Assembly: GCA_002914845.1 (NCBI GenBank)
Contig: JXTC01000336.1
Coordinates: forward strand, 13,571 to 77,570
DNA: 64,000 bases
Origin: Trema orientale
Lineage: Eukaryota > Streptophyta > Magnoliopsida > Rosales > Cannabaceae
Reading direction: 5' to 3'
This document shows, in pieces, positions 13,672 through 24,739 of this stretch. Made by a program: the position numbers and the translations under genes. Numbering within the stretch: position 1 is the stretch's first letter; each line of letters begins with the position of its first letter. Under the pieces are notes generated by a model that was not told the origin of the DNA, did no database searches, and saw only the letters and a list, made by a program, of their open reading frames with translations.

Positions 13672-16164
13672 CTATCGTAATTGATATTGAACTACAGATT
13701 GTGTAATTCCCTGATTTTTCCCTTTTTTCCTAGCCGTGTTCTGGTTCTCTGTCTTATCTGCCGCTGAGACTAGTTTAAGCCCCATATCCTCCACCAACGC
13801 ACAAACATCCTTCCAAAGCATGAGAGATCCCCCTACACCCACTGCATGTCCCTCTTCCTTAGCTGCCTCGATCATCAAAAGAGGTTCAACTACACTGATT
13901 GGGGAGACAACGTTCATCGGGAATGAAATTGCCGTATCCATCTGACTAGTTGTTTCTGCCAAAGACTGCTCAATTACATTCAAACCACCACTTGTGTCGC
14001 CAAACAAGGAGACAAGTCCTTCCAAGCTATCTTCTGGGCTATATTCATCTTCTGACCCTGAGCTCTTGTCCATTTCTGGTTCAGAATTGGTGCTATCGGA
14101 CAGAGATTCTAGTCTTAAGACCATTTGGCCATCAGTGTCTAAGTCAGCTTGAACCAATTCCAAAAGCTGCTCTGTCATATTACTCATCTCATGATTGTTT
14201 CTTTCTACGAGTGAAGTCCTCCTTGTTCAAGTTCTTGAATAAACTTTCAGGTAGGAGGGAGAGGGATATTGGTTTGATCGATCTACCTCAACTTCGTTCT
14301 TAGTCAGAACACCCTTTTCTCGGCCTCTTGGAGCTTTCCTTTCTGACATGAAGTTCCTCCAACTCTGAATACGTCCCTTGACAAAAGCCTCTTTTTGTTT
14401 GGGCTCTAAACGTTTCAGGTATTTCCCTGCTGTCACCCATTTAAAATGGGCCCTAATTGGTTCAAATTGGACCCTAATACAACTTTTCTCATCTCCACCT
14501 ACTTGCTCCCAACGTGACAGGCCAATGTTGTCATTCTGGGCATTATTTGTAACCAAAGTTGCTAAGTGGATTGGGGCCCAATTCCCAAATATCCCTGAAT
14601 TTGAGTCCCCCAGCTGAGACAAAACAGAAAATCTATTGTCGTCTCTCATTGCATGCATAGGGGTGAAATAGAGGCAAGTCGACTTTTCCGGAATAATGGG
14701 TGTCATCATCTCCTCCCAAGGCTCATGAATAATTAAGTCCCTGGTTTGTACGCTTGTTTTGTACTTGCACATTATCTTCTCTCCTATGCGTGCCTCGTGC
14801 CCGACAAGAGCAGTTAAGAAATTCTTTCTACCCATCCTCTCCAACAGCTCTACATTACTCCCATACTGGTTGCACTTACCGAGGAGTTGATTTTCCTCGA
14901 AAGCAGTGTTGGAAAGCAGATTCTTTAGCACCTGTGTCATCGATTTCACCTCCAGTAGCACTTCGTCCGATGCCGATGGCCCCGTCGGAATTGTCGGCGG
15001 ACGTGCCTCCCTAGGAGCTAATATGTCTACTGATCGCAGCTCCGACGATTGGTATGTTTCCCTGTCTTGCACCATTTGTCTCTCCCGACACTCTGAGTGT
15101 CTAGCCACTGGTCCAATCGTTATACATACTCCGACTGGCTTCTGAGAATTTGACACTTCCAGAGGAAAAATGCCCAGCGTATATCTGAACCTCTGGGAAG
15201 GTATAGTGTGGCTGAAAGAAACCCGTTTCTTCCTCCCTTAACTTGTATCTTAGCATAATTCGTACAATCGAAACTCAAGGTATCCTCTGCAACATCGATA
15301 AATCCTCCAAGTTTCTCACCAATAACTTTGAACACGTGAATGTGCCACCAATTCGCTGGTATACCTTCAATCCCAACCCACTGATTTCTACACCCAAACA
15401 CTAATGTTCTTCCAATGTTCTAACTGTTGCCATACCATTATCCTCACCGGTTTGCACTTATACAGATAAAATAACTCGTAACGAAGCAATCTTCTTCTTT
15501 ATGATTCACTCGAACACCAACAAATAGCCCTGTCTGCAAAAAGCTCTGATAACTTCACATTTCTTCGTAGTCTTATGCTTAATTCCTCTTTTATATCTCT
15601 CCACTCCTCTAAACTTCCCCCCTATATAACCATTGCTAAACTAAGATTATGCTTAAACGTCGAGAACTCGCCCTTAACTCTTACTGTATTTTCCTTTAAG
15701 GCCCTACCGACCTTCCAAAACTCATTCTGATTTTGAGATACTTCCTACCAGGAACGATGAACCTATCCCTGGTAACCTTCCCTTCTTCCCATTAAGCTAC
15801 CCCAACAGTCCCGGAAATCTTGCCAACCTCTGCCTCTCTCCCCACCTGGAACTATAACTTTACTTTCCACACCATTCTGTAATTTGACCAACTGCATGAA
15901 TTTCCCCCTGTTGTTGTACTTCACCTCCAACAATAAAAGATAAGAACTTCCCCTGAATTTTTTGAAAAATTGCCCTTTACCTTCGTCTCTTATCACCACT
16001 TCCACCGCATCTAACCACGCTGCTCCTCCAAGTTCGAACGATACTTCATAATCTCTTCCTCGATTCCTTTCTAAAACCTTGATAGATCCGCCATCATTAA
16101 CTACAGTGAATAGGAATAACTTGTGGGCTGTTCTAAACTCTCTAGCTAGATGTTTCAAACTCAT
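13672..16164 (-). pseudogene. LINE copy 1 ORF1: DUF4283-type RNA-binding protein, broken
   Basis: Four open stretches on the minus strand (15763-16164, 15120-15401, 14227-15156, 13672-14187) form one gag-like ORF1 broken by frameshifts. The second stretch contains WVGIEGIPANWWHIHVFKVI followed by GGFIDVAEDTL, a pattern I know from DUF4283 proteins of plant L1-type LINEs. The third stretch is basic and hydrophilic (WRNFMSERKAPRGREKG). The fourth is acidic (SGSEDEYSPEDS). ORF2 begins about 35 bases after it. The start at 16164 is the first usable ATG, but the open frame runs slightly further upstream. Confidence 0.7.
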
Positions 16165-16547
16165 CTCTGCTTCGGCATGATACTTTGTTTTTAGTTCTCA
16201 AAACAGAGTAAAACAGAGTTCCATGTTTGTACATAAACTTTTCCTTCGTTAATTTGATTTTGAGTTAACAAACAAATTTCTCAGGTAAATATGGAATTTT
16301 GGTAGGATGGATGAAGGTAAGTGAGGGATAAGAAAACTTCTTATTTAAAGTATGTAAATGGCATTCATGAATTTGGGACAATGTATCTGATACCTTTTCT
16401 AGACTCTGCTTTAGTGATTGCCAACCTTTTCTTGGCACCAGTTGGAGTGCAATGACTGCTTGCAATGACTCAGATTTCTAGAAGATGAACCACATGCATC
16501 AAATCAAGGGGGAATATTATTGTTTACCTGTAGAAACATTAACCCCA

Positions 16548-17577
16548 AAATCAGGTTGCTTTCTGGTTTTCAGCTCATAGTTTTCAACGAAATCATTAAG
16601 CTAGCAATAGCTGAAAGGCTTTCAAGAATGGTTTACAAATCCTAGGGTGTTTTCAGCAATTTTACGTTAGTTTATAGCTAATTTCTAGCCAATACCATGG
16701 ATAGAAGTAAATCCAAGGAGATAATAAAATGGCAATTTTCGACACTTGGCAAAAAGTAAATAACAAGAGTATTCTTGTCCCCCAGGCTTAACGGCCTATA
16801 AATAGAGTATCAATCCTCTTCAGCAGGAGAGAACAACCAACCCCTTTTACTCATCATTTTCTCAGCTGCCTCTCTCTCTTTTCTCTGCCATTTTCGTATC
16901 CAGCCACTGCAAACCATCACTTTCACTCATTTTTCACTCACCAGATAGGCCAAAATCACTTCCCAAGCTTCCATATATCACTCAGGTCCATGCTTTTTGC
17001 CTAAAACCACCATTCTAGTGACACTTGCATGCCATAATCTACCTTTTTCCATTGTTGCATACTTGCATGCATGATCAACTATTGTTTCTACATAAACAGT
17101 GGCTAGTCATTGACATTTAACTACATTTTATAGCTTAAAGATCACCTCGATTATCTATGCATTACATTAGATCAATTACTAAGACCACACATCATATTTT
17201 ATAATGTTTTGCACAAGTTCAAACCTCATTTTCATGCATGATCAGGTCGTGATCTTCATGTAGGCAGCTATATTTTCTTATTTTCTTTACCAAATCATCA
17301 TCGTTACATGGGTGCACGTGATTAATCACTAAGATTTCGTACAACATATTCTTACAAATTTAAGCTCATTGTCATGTATGATCAGGTTCTGGTCATCATG
17401 TAAAGAAACACATTTTCCAAAATCTTTAGCTAAATCATCATCAATTGTTTACTCTCATATGCACATACATGCATCTCAAGTTAGAATTTTCATCTCAAAA
17501 GCACTTTATATGGTTGAGCCATTCAAAGGCCCTAATTTTTATGTTTTGGCAATTCTTGTTATAAAGAAATATAATAG
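16548..17577 (+). repeat. Dispersed repeat A, copy 1, with TATA-like core
   Basis: The segment starts near TCAGGTTGCTTTCTGGTTTT and ends near AAGAAATATAATAG. A second copy lies in the same orientation at 22150-23010. Both contain CCTATAAATAGAG (here 16795-16807) followed by a CT-rich leader, which looks like a Pol II core promoter. Copy 1 has an internal duplication, 17195-17301 against 17338-17439, which copy 2 lacks. It could be an LTR or a terminal part of an unknown element. I find no ORF, no primer-binding site and no clear target duplication. The 340 bp before it (16201-16547) holds nothing I recognise. Confidence 0.65.
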
Positions 17578-17589
17578 AAGAGACTTAGA

Positions 17590-20500
17590 GCCCAATTATA
17601 GTGCTACAAGAGACTAAAAGGGACGATATCGATAGGAGGTTTGTGGGGAGTACATGGCGTTCGCGGTTTAAAGAATGGTTGTTCTTGCCTTCGATAGGTA
17701 GGGCAGGTGAGATTTTAATAATTTGGGATCTCCGGAAGGCGAAAATTAATAACACAATGTTAGGTGAATTCTCTGCCTCCATTTTGGTGGAGTTGGAAGG
17801 CAGGAGTAATTGGTGGTTCACTGGGGTTTACGGCCCTAGCAATTATAGCTCTAAATCTAGGTTTTGGGACAAGTTGGCCGGGCTGTGGAGTTAGTGCGGT
17901 GAAAAGTGGTGTTTAGGTGGGGACCTTAACGTCGTTCGCAGGGTACAGGAGAAGTTCAATAGTGTGAGTAACACAAGAAGCATGAAGAGTTTTGATGAGC
18001 TAATTAGGGAGCTGAATTTAAGAGATCCTCCCTTGTGCAATGGCCAATTTACTTGGTCTAGTTTCAGAAATCAACCTACCTACTGCAAATTAGACAGGTT
18101 TCTTTTTTCCGCGGAGTGGGAAGCTCTCTTCCCAGTTATCAGACAAGAGATAGAGGTTAGAGTAGTATCTGATCACTGTCCTGTATTGCTGGACTCCACC
18201 CCAACTCGTTGGGGACCCTCCCCTTTTCGTTTTGAGAACATGTGTCTTGAACATAAGTCGTTCAACAAAGATTTTGAATGTTAGTGGAACGGGATCAACG
18301 ACTCGGGTTGGGAGGGCTATAAATTTTTAAAAAAGCTAAAGATTATTAAAGAGAAATTAAAAAGGTGGAATGTTGAGGTATTTGGGGATATGAGGACAAT
18401 TAAGGAATCACTCTGTAGAAGAGTTAGGGAGCTAGATGATCTAGAGGTCTCTGGAAGATGGAACAATCAGTTACAACAAGAAAGATTTGCTGCGAAATGC
18501 GAATTAGAAGAGATTATCCTCGGGGAGGAAAAAGCAATTCGTATGAAATCTAAATTCTCGTGGGCCAAGTAAGGCGATGCAAATACAAAGTTATTTCATA
18601 GATTGATGAATGCAAGAAATTCCAAGAATTCTATTTCCAAGATTGAATTGGAGGATGAGAGTTATGTTGAATGGGAGGAGATAGTGAAAGTGGTGACAGA
18701 GTTTTACCAATCTCTATATAAATCAACAGAACTGGAGTATAGGGGTATTGATGGTGTGGATTGGCAACCAATTCAATTACATTTACGGGATTGGCTAGAA
18801 AGACCATTTGAAGAAGAGGAAATAAGAAGAGCGGTCTTTGAGTGTGACGGTAACAAATCTCCAGGCTCAGATGGGTTTACATTGGTAGTCTTTTAGTCTC
18901 AATGGGAGGTTGTCACGCAAGATTTGATAAAGGTGTTGCAACAGTCTGAGAGAGATGGCATCATTAACGGGGTAACCAACGAGACATATATATGTCTTAT
19001 CCCCCAAAAGATGAGCTCTTGTAAAGTTAGGGATTTCAGGCCGATTAGTCTTTGGTGACAAGCTTGTACAAGATTATTTCCAAGGTTCTCTCGCTGAGAT
19101 TAAAACAAGTCCTTCAAGAGACTATAGCTGATACTCAAGGAGCTTTTGTGGAAAGAAGACAAATCCTTGATTCTATTTTGATAGCAAATGAAATTGTGGA
19201 GGATTACAGGAAGTCGGGAAAATCATGAATTGTACTTAAGATTGATTTTAAGAAAGCATATGACTTTGTGGAATGGAAGTCTTTGGATTTCGTCCTAGAA
19301 AAGAAAGGATTCAGATCTATTTGGAGAAAGTGGATTCTTGGGTGCTTATCGTCGATGTCTTTTTCCATATTCATCAATGGAAGACCTAGAGGAAAGTTTA
19401 AAGGATCCAGAGGGCTAAGGCAAGGAGATCCCTTGTCTCCATTTCTTTTTACTTTGGTAGTGGATGTGCTGGGGAGGTTAATTGATAAAGCTAAAGCTAC
19501 TAACGTAGTCAAATGATTTATAGTGGGAAGGGATTGAGTGGAGGTGTCACATCTACGAAACTCTTTTCTTCTTGGATTCAGATCAAGAAAATTTCAAAAA
19601 TCTTCTACAGGTGTTGGAAGTTTTTTGCTCAATCTTTGGTTTGCGCATTAACATGGCCAAAAGTACTTTGCTAGGGATTAATGTGGACGAAGAGTTGGTA
19701 CACTCCTTGGCCAATAGCTCGGGACGTGAAATGGGTAGCTGGCCAATTAAGTACTTGGGCATGCCTCTGGGAGGTAATCCTCGAAAATTTGACTTTTGGG
19801 AACCAGTTGTCGCTAAAGTATCAAAAAGATTAGATGGGTGGAAGAAGCCTTCCTTTCAAGAGGTGGTCGACTAACACTTATCCAATCAGTGTTGTCTTCT
19901 ATTCCAATTTATTACTTGTCAATCTTTAAAGCTCCCTGCAGTGTAATAGAGATGCTAGAAAAGTTGATGCGAGACTTTTTTTGAGAGGGAGGTGATCAAA
20001 TGGGTGCGGACCATTTGGTGGCTTGGAATGTGCTTTGTTGTTCAAAAATGCAAGGCGGGCTTAGAATTGGTAAAGTATCAGCTAGAATAGAGCTCTTTTA
20101 ATGAAGTGGTTGTAGAGGTTCCCTATCGAAACGAATTCCTTGTGGCATAAAGTCACTAAGAGCAAATATGGGCTTTCCTCCAACCAATGGGATACGGTAC
20201 CGACGGAAAGGACGACCTTAAGAAGCCCCTGGAAAGCCATATCCTCTCTTTATAGTGAATTCCTCAAACATGTAAGATTTAGAGTGGGAAGTGGCTCTAG
20301 GATTAGATTTTGGGAGGACATTTAGGTGAGGGGAGAAGCCTTGGCAGTAGCCTTTCTTTCTCTGTACAGACTTTCCTCCTTCAATAACAGAGTCATTGCG
20401 GATTTTGTAGAGCAATCATCTACAAATTCAGGTGACTCTATCAGCTGGAATTTTCACTTTTTGAGGAACTTAAATGATAGATAAGTCACTCAACTACTGA

Positions 20501-21247
20501 ACCTTCTTACCCAGTTGGACTCGGTCAAATTATGCTCTCTAGTCGAGGATAGGAGAATTTGGGTAGAAAATTCTTCCAGAATGTTTCTCCTGCAAATCAG
20601 CGTTTGCGTGCTCAACCTTCGAGGATAATGTGGCTATCTTTTTCCTGGCTAAGTCCTTATGGAAAGCCCCAATTCCTTCTAAAGTTAAGGTATTTGGATA
20701 GCTTTTAGCATTGGATAGGCTAAACACTCATGATGTGCTGCAAACAAGGAGACCATACCAAGCATTATGCCCAAGATGGTGTGTTTTATGTAAGAACGAC
20801 GCCGAATCTTAAGATCATCTATTTCTGCATTGTAAGTTCTCCATTAAGCTTTGGTACAATATGTTGAATGAGTTTGGCAAGAGTTGGGTGGTCCCTAGGT
20901 CGTGTCAGGATTTGGTCGTGTCAGGATTTGGCATTCCTCTTCATATTAATCGGAGAGGAAGAAGCCTTTGGAAGGTAGTTGTGTTAGCTGGATTTTGGGC
21001 GCTTTGGTTAGAAAGAAACCAAAGAATCTTCGAAGGGAAGGAAGATTGTTTGGATCTGGTGTGGGATAGGGTTAGATTATGGGTTGCTACTTGGTTGTAT
21101 GATGAAAAAAACTTCAAAGGCTTCGCCTTTTCTGTCGTTCTTTGTTGTAAATTGTTTTATTATGTTTCTTGGTGTGGATTTCTTATCCACTTTCTTTGTA
21201 TTTTTCTTTCTTAATAATACAAAGCTCGTTTCTTATCAAAAAAAAAT
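17590..21247 (+). mobile_element. 5'-truncated L1-type LINE, copy 2 (decayed)
   Basis: The segment is closely related to LINE copy 1 in opposite orientation. It lacks ORF1 and the first part of ORF2, starting at TAGTGCTACAAGAGAC inside the endonuclease. It ends with the same tail, AATACAAAGCTCGTTTCTTAT, followed by an A run at 21239-21247. Five-prime truncation plus a poly-A tail is the usual signature of target-primed reverse transcription. I did not find a convincing target-site duplication. It inserted directly after repeat A. Confidence 0.85.
17601..21190 (+). pseudogene. LINE copy 2 ORF2 remnant: endonuclease-RT-zf-RVT
   Basis: The residual frames hold the endonuclease end (GVYGPSNYSS, GGDLNVVR near 17920, SDHCPV near 18175), the RT (DFRPISL near 19035, [20 protein letters not shown] near 19430) and the C-terminal zf-RVT/tail region to about 21190. 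Internal stops occur near 17893, 18282, 18570, 18894 and elsewhere. The FADDT catalytic box of copy 1 is disrupted here: bases around 19550-19575 are altered and the sequence resumes at LDSDQENFKNLLQ. The copy is inactive. The stop positions differ from copy 1, so much of the decay happened after the copies separated. Confidence 0.85.
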
Positions 21248-21435
21248 CTTCTAGAAACCCCTAAAAAGGTTTAGGATCTAGGGTAAAATAACCTAATTCG
21301 AATAACCCCTAAATTTCCATTGTTCCATTATCTCTATTTATGATCCATTTTCCCTCTCTTCTATTCTAATAATGATTTCAAACTTAATTATTCCAATTTG
21401 ATTATGTTTTAGGGACTTACCCAAAACACTAACAA
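21248..21435. repeat. Left arm of a ~185-bp inverted repeat
   Basis: Beginning TCTAGAAACCCCTAAAAAGG, this segment is the diverged reverse complement of 21898-22085. The arms share CTAGGGTAA, CCTAATTCGA, CCCCTAAATT and GGGACTTACCC-like blocks. It lies immediately after the poly-A of LINE copy 2. Confidence 0.65.
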
Positions 21436-21897
21436 TAATATAAGGTCATAATATGACAATACAACATTACTTATAAATACAACTATAGGAAGACTTGTTA
21501 TGCACAGTATTGAAAAGTGATGAACGAGATATATCTTTATAATATGAATGCATGAAAAATGGCCTTCGGCAAATATCAAGTGAAAGAGGGTAGTAATTGA
21601 AGAATTTAGAAGGCCTAGAGGTAACATGTTCGTGTGAGACAATGAGTGGCTGTATAAGCATGTATAAGTGTACTGTATCTGAGAAACAATTCAAGATTTA
21701 TGCCTATTAAAAGATACCAAATGAACAATGACTAATCATCATCTACACATTTAAGGTCCAGGATGAATACTTGTTAATCACTTACGCTTCATTTGGCATG
21801 CGAGATAGGATGGAATTGGATTGGATTATTTTAAAGGATTGGATGAGTTAGGATATGATTTAGTCTAATCCTATCCCATGTTTTGTTTGCTACTTTT

Positions 21898-22085
21898 TGT
21901 TCGGGGGTAAGTCCTTAAAACATAGCTAAATTGATTTAATTAAGTTAATCAAATATTAGATTAAAAAGAATAAAATTGGATCAGAAGCATAGGAAAAACA
22001 TAATAGAATAGTGGTAATTTAGGGGTCAATCGAATTAGGGTATATTACCCTAGACCCTAAATCTTTTAGGAGTTTCTAGAACAAG
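21898..22085. repeat. Right arm of the ~185-bp inverted repeat
   Basis: This is the reverse-complement partner of 21248-21435. It ends AAATCTTTTAGGAGTTTCTAG and lies just before repeat A copy 2. Confidence 0.65.
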
Positions 22086-22149
22086 GACCTCTTGCACAAA
22101 ATTAGGAGAAAAACAACCACTATTATGCGCATAAACAATTAGCATCAAA

Positions 22150-23010
22150 CCAAGTTGTTTTCTGGTTTTCAGCTCATGGTTTTCAATAAAACCATTAAGT
22201 TGGCAGCAGCTGAGAAGTTTCCAAGGACAACTTACAAATTTCTAAGGATGTTTCAGCAATTTTATGCTAGTTTGCAACTGATTTCCAATCAATAACAAGG
22301 GCAGAAGCTGATCAAAGGAGACAAAGAAAGGGTAGCTTGCACCACTTGGCAAAAAGTTTATCTAACAAAAAGATTCTTGTCCCCCACTTTCAACTTGGAG
22401 ACTAAGGCTTAACAGCCTATAAATAGAGGACAAAGCCCCACAGCACAAGACAACAACCTATCCTTTTTACCCACATTTTCAATCAGCTCTCTCTCTCTCT
22501 TTTCTTTGCAATTTTCTTATCGGGTCCCTGAAATACCCCTAACGTCTCTATATAACACCTAAAGCCATATTTCCCTACCAAAACTCTCACTCTAATAGCA
22601 TTTACACCATCTAAATTCCCTCTTTTTAACCTTGCATGGATGATCAGCACTCTATTCACATAAGCAGTGGCTGATTTTTAGTATTTTACACCATTCAATA
22701 GTCTAAAATCATCAAAACACGGGTGCATATCCTTAGATCAATAACTAAGGTTTCGTACTACATGTTTTTGCAAGTCCAAACCCATCCTCATGCATGGTTA
22801 GACTCTAACCTTCATACCAACCATCCCATTTTCTAAACTCTTAGCTAAACACAATCAAATCTACAATCATAACATATTCATATATATATATATATTCAAG
22901 TTGGTATTTGTACATTTAAAAAAAAAAAAAAGAGAACTCCATAAGGATTGAACGATACAAAGGCCCCAATCATTATGTTTTGGTAATTCTTGTAATTAAG
23001 AAATATAATA
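22150..23010 (+). repeat. Dispersed repeat A, copy 2, with TATA-like core
   Basis: This is a direct-orientation relative of 16548-17577. It shares TTTCTGGTTTTCAGCTCAT at the start, CCTATAAATAGAG at 22416-22428 and AAGAAATATAATA near the end. It has (TA)n at about 22878-22892 and lacks the internal duplication of copy 1. Confidence 0.65.
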
Positions 23011-24739
23011 ATAATAAAAATCCTTTTTCCCAACCTACTGTGTAAATTTATTTATGCTTTAGTACCTTTCATTATATCTATTTACATTTCAGCATCCATT
23101 ACTTCAATTATTTAGTTATTTACCGACTTGTATATATTTTATTAACTGAAATAACTACCTATACTGATATATATCCTATCCTAAAGTTTTATGCTCGATC
23201 CCTTTCCATAAGAAGCAAGTAACCACATAATTTCAGCAATCAAGAATTACACAAACACTTTTTGTTAGGATAGGATTAGATTTTGTGTTTCATATTTTTA
23301 AATAAATAACAAGCTTTGAGGTTTTATTTAAATAAATATATATATGGGTTTGGTTTAAATGGTTACAACAATATTTACCCATGGATGGTTACAATGGTTT
23401 AAGCCGTTAAATCTAATATCCTACGGTGGTGATTAGTTTGGTGGTTGACCAAAAAAATTTAATGCTATTTATTACCATCAAAAAAATCTAATACTATTTA
23501 TTACCATCAAAAAAATCTAATACTATCACTACTTTTTTTAGTATCCATTCATGGTCACAAAAAAATTGTAACCATTGAGAAGTCCTCCATATATATATAT
23601 ATATATATATAAGTAAAGTTTTTTTATCAATTATAAATAAATCAAAATTTAAAATCTAAATAAGAAATTGAAAAAATAAAATAAAATAAAATAAAATCTT
23701 TTCTTTTTTTTTTTTTGATATTTTTTTTTGAAACTCATTTAACAAATTATCAAAAAAAAAAAAGTTTTAAAATAGCAAATTTTAACAAATTAATTTTGAA
23801 CAATTACATATATAGTAGATTCATAATGAGAACAATATTATACAATATTAGATCTCCAAATATTCATTTTCACTAAATAAAGTAAATAACCAAAGAAAGA
23901 AAAAAAAAAATAGAGATGAAATGATTATTTAAATGTATTAAATATTCACCAGAAAGAAACAAGATGAAGAATAAAATTGCAGTACCTACTAGTACTAGTG
24001 GTAATAAAATAGAGTACCTCCTACTACTAGAAGTAATAGAAGCATATTTGCAGTTCTTACACTTTCAAATCCAAAGAGAAACCTTCTCCCCTCTGACTAC
24101 CCTCTACCCCGTTATGCAAACTAAGCAACAAGAAGTAACAATATCCGGTTCTATGGAAGTTCAACTAAAATTAAAGCGCACAAAAAGCATATATATATAT
24201 ATAGAACTAGTCAACATTTCTATCGGGCATATAGTCAACATTTCTATCAGGCATTTTGTCAAACACTTTGTTTGCATAAAATGAAGTCTACATAGCAACC
24301 ATAATACCGGGAAAAAAAATCCAACAAAGAAATCTAAGCAAAGTGAGGTAAAATCATTTAAAGAAGACAAATTTCCAGGGGCGAAAAAAAAAAAAGCATG
24401 AGTTGAGAGCTAGAATGTTGGGAAAGAATATCAATGGTTAGGTTTTGAAGATTTCAGATAGAGAGAGATACCTCGGGTGAGAAAAGGAGAGCCACTAAAC
24501 GATACCTTGGACTAGCGGAGGAGAGCCACGGCAATCAACTTGGGCGAGAGAGGAGGGGTGTGAAAACCTAATCCCTCCCAATCCCAAATTCTGAAATGGA
24601 TAAAATTATCCCCTTCTAGGGAAACTATTATTGGATTGGATTATTTTAGTCCAATCCAAGAGGTTCAAATTGATACACCAAACACAGGAAAAATCTAATC
24701 CTTTCCAATCCCCACTTATTCGGCAATCCAAACAAGCCC
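23011..24739. other. AT-rich interior of the DNA element, no gene
   Basis: Low-complexity AT-rich DNA, including an (AT)n run at 23590-23611. A weak open frame at 23964-24284 has no recognisable domain. The last 150 bases form the right terminal region of the candidate element 21785-24739. Confidence 0.5.

Larger units (their letters stand above)
9838..16200 (-). mobile_element. Near full-length L1-type LINE, copy 1 (decayed)
   Basis: Read on the minus strand, this holds ORF1 (16164 to about 13670), then ORF2 with an endonuclease, a reverse transcriptase and a zinc-binding region. It ends in a short untranslated tail closing with an A-rich run at 9833-9843. Frameshifts and stops break both ORFs, so the copy cannot be autonomous. 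A related copy in opposite orientation lies at 17590-21247. The 5' edge is approximate, because the start of homology cannot be fixed without another full-length copy. Confidence 0.85.
21785..24739. mobile_element. Candidate ~2.95-kb Harbinger-like DNA element with nested insertions
   Basis: The left end CGCTTCATTTGGCATGCG and the reverse-complemented right end GGGCTTGTTTGGATTGCCG are similar, and both lead into GGATTGGATTATTTTA-type blocks. Both ends are flanked by TTA (21782-21784 and 24740-24742), the target preferred by PIF/Harbinger elements. The flanks also carry the shared phrase AATACTTGTTAATCACT (21770s and 24800s), so the insertion sits between two host tandem units. Inside are an inverted arm (21898-22085) and repeat A copy 2. 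No transposase was found, so it would be non-autonomous. The terminal repeats are imperfect, so the call is moderate. Confidence 0.45.

Noticed and set aside
13171..15145. Several plus-strand open frames of 70-120 residues across 13.1-15.1 kb
   Set aside because: They are antisense to LINE copy 1 ORF1 and ORF2, have no domains, and mirror the GC content of the real LINE frames.
17578..21260. Target-site duplication for LINE copy 2
   Set aside because: The sequences before 17590 (AATAGAAGAGAC) and after the poly-A (TCTTCTAGAAAC) are related only in inverse, not as a direct repeat.
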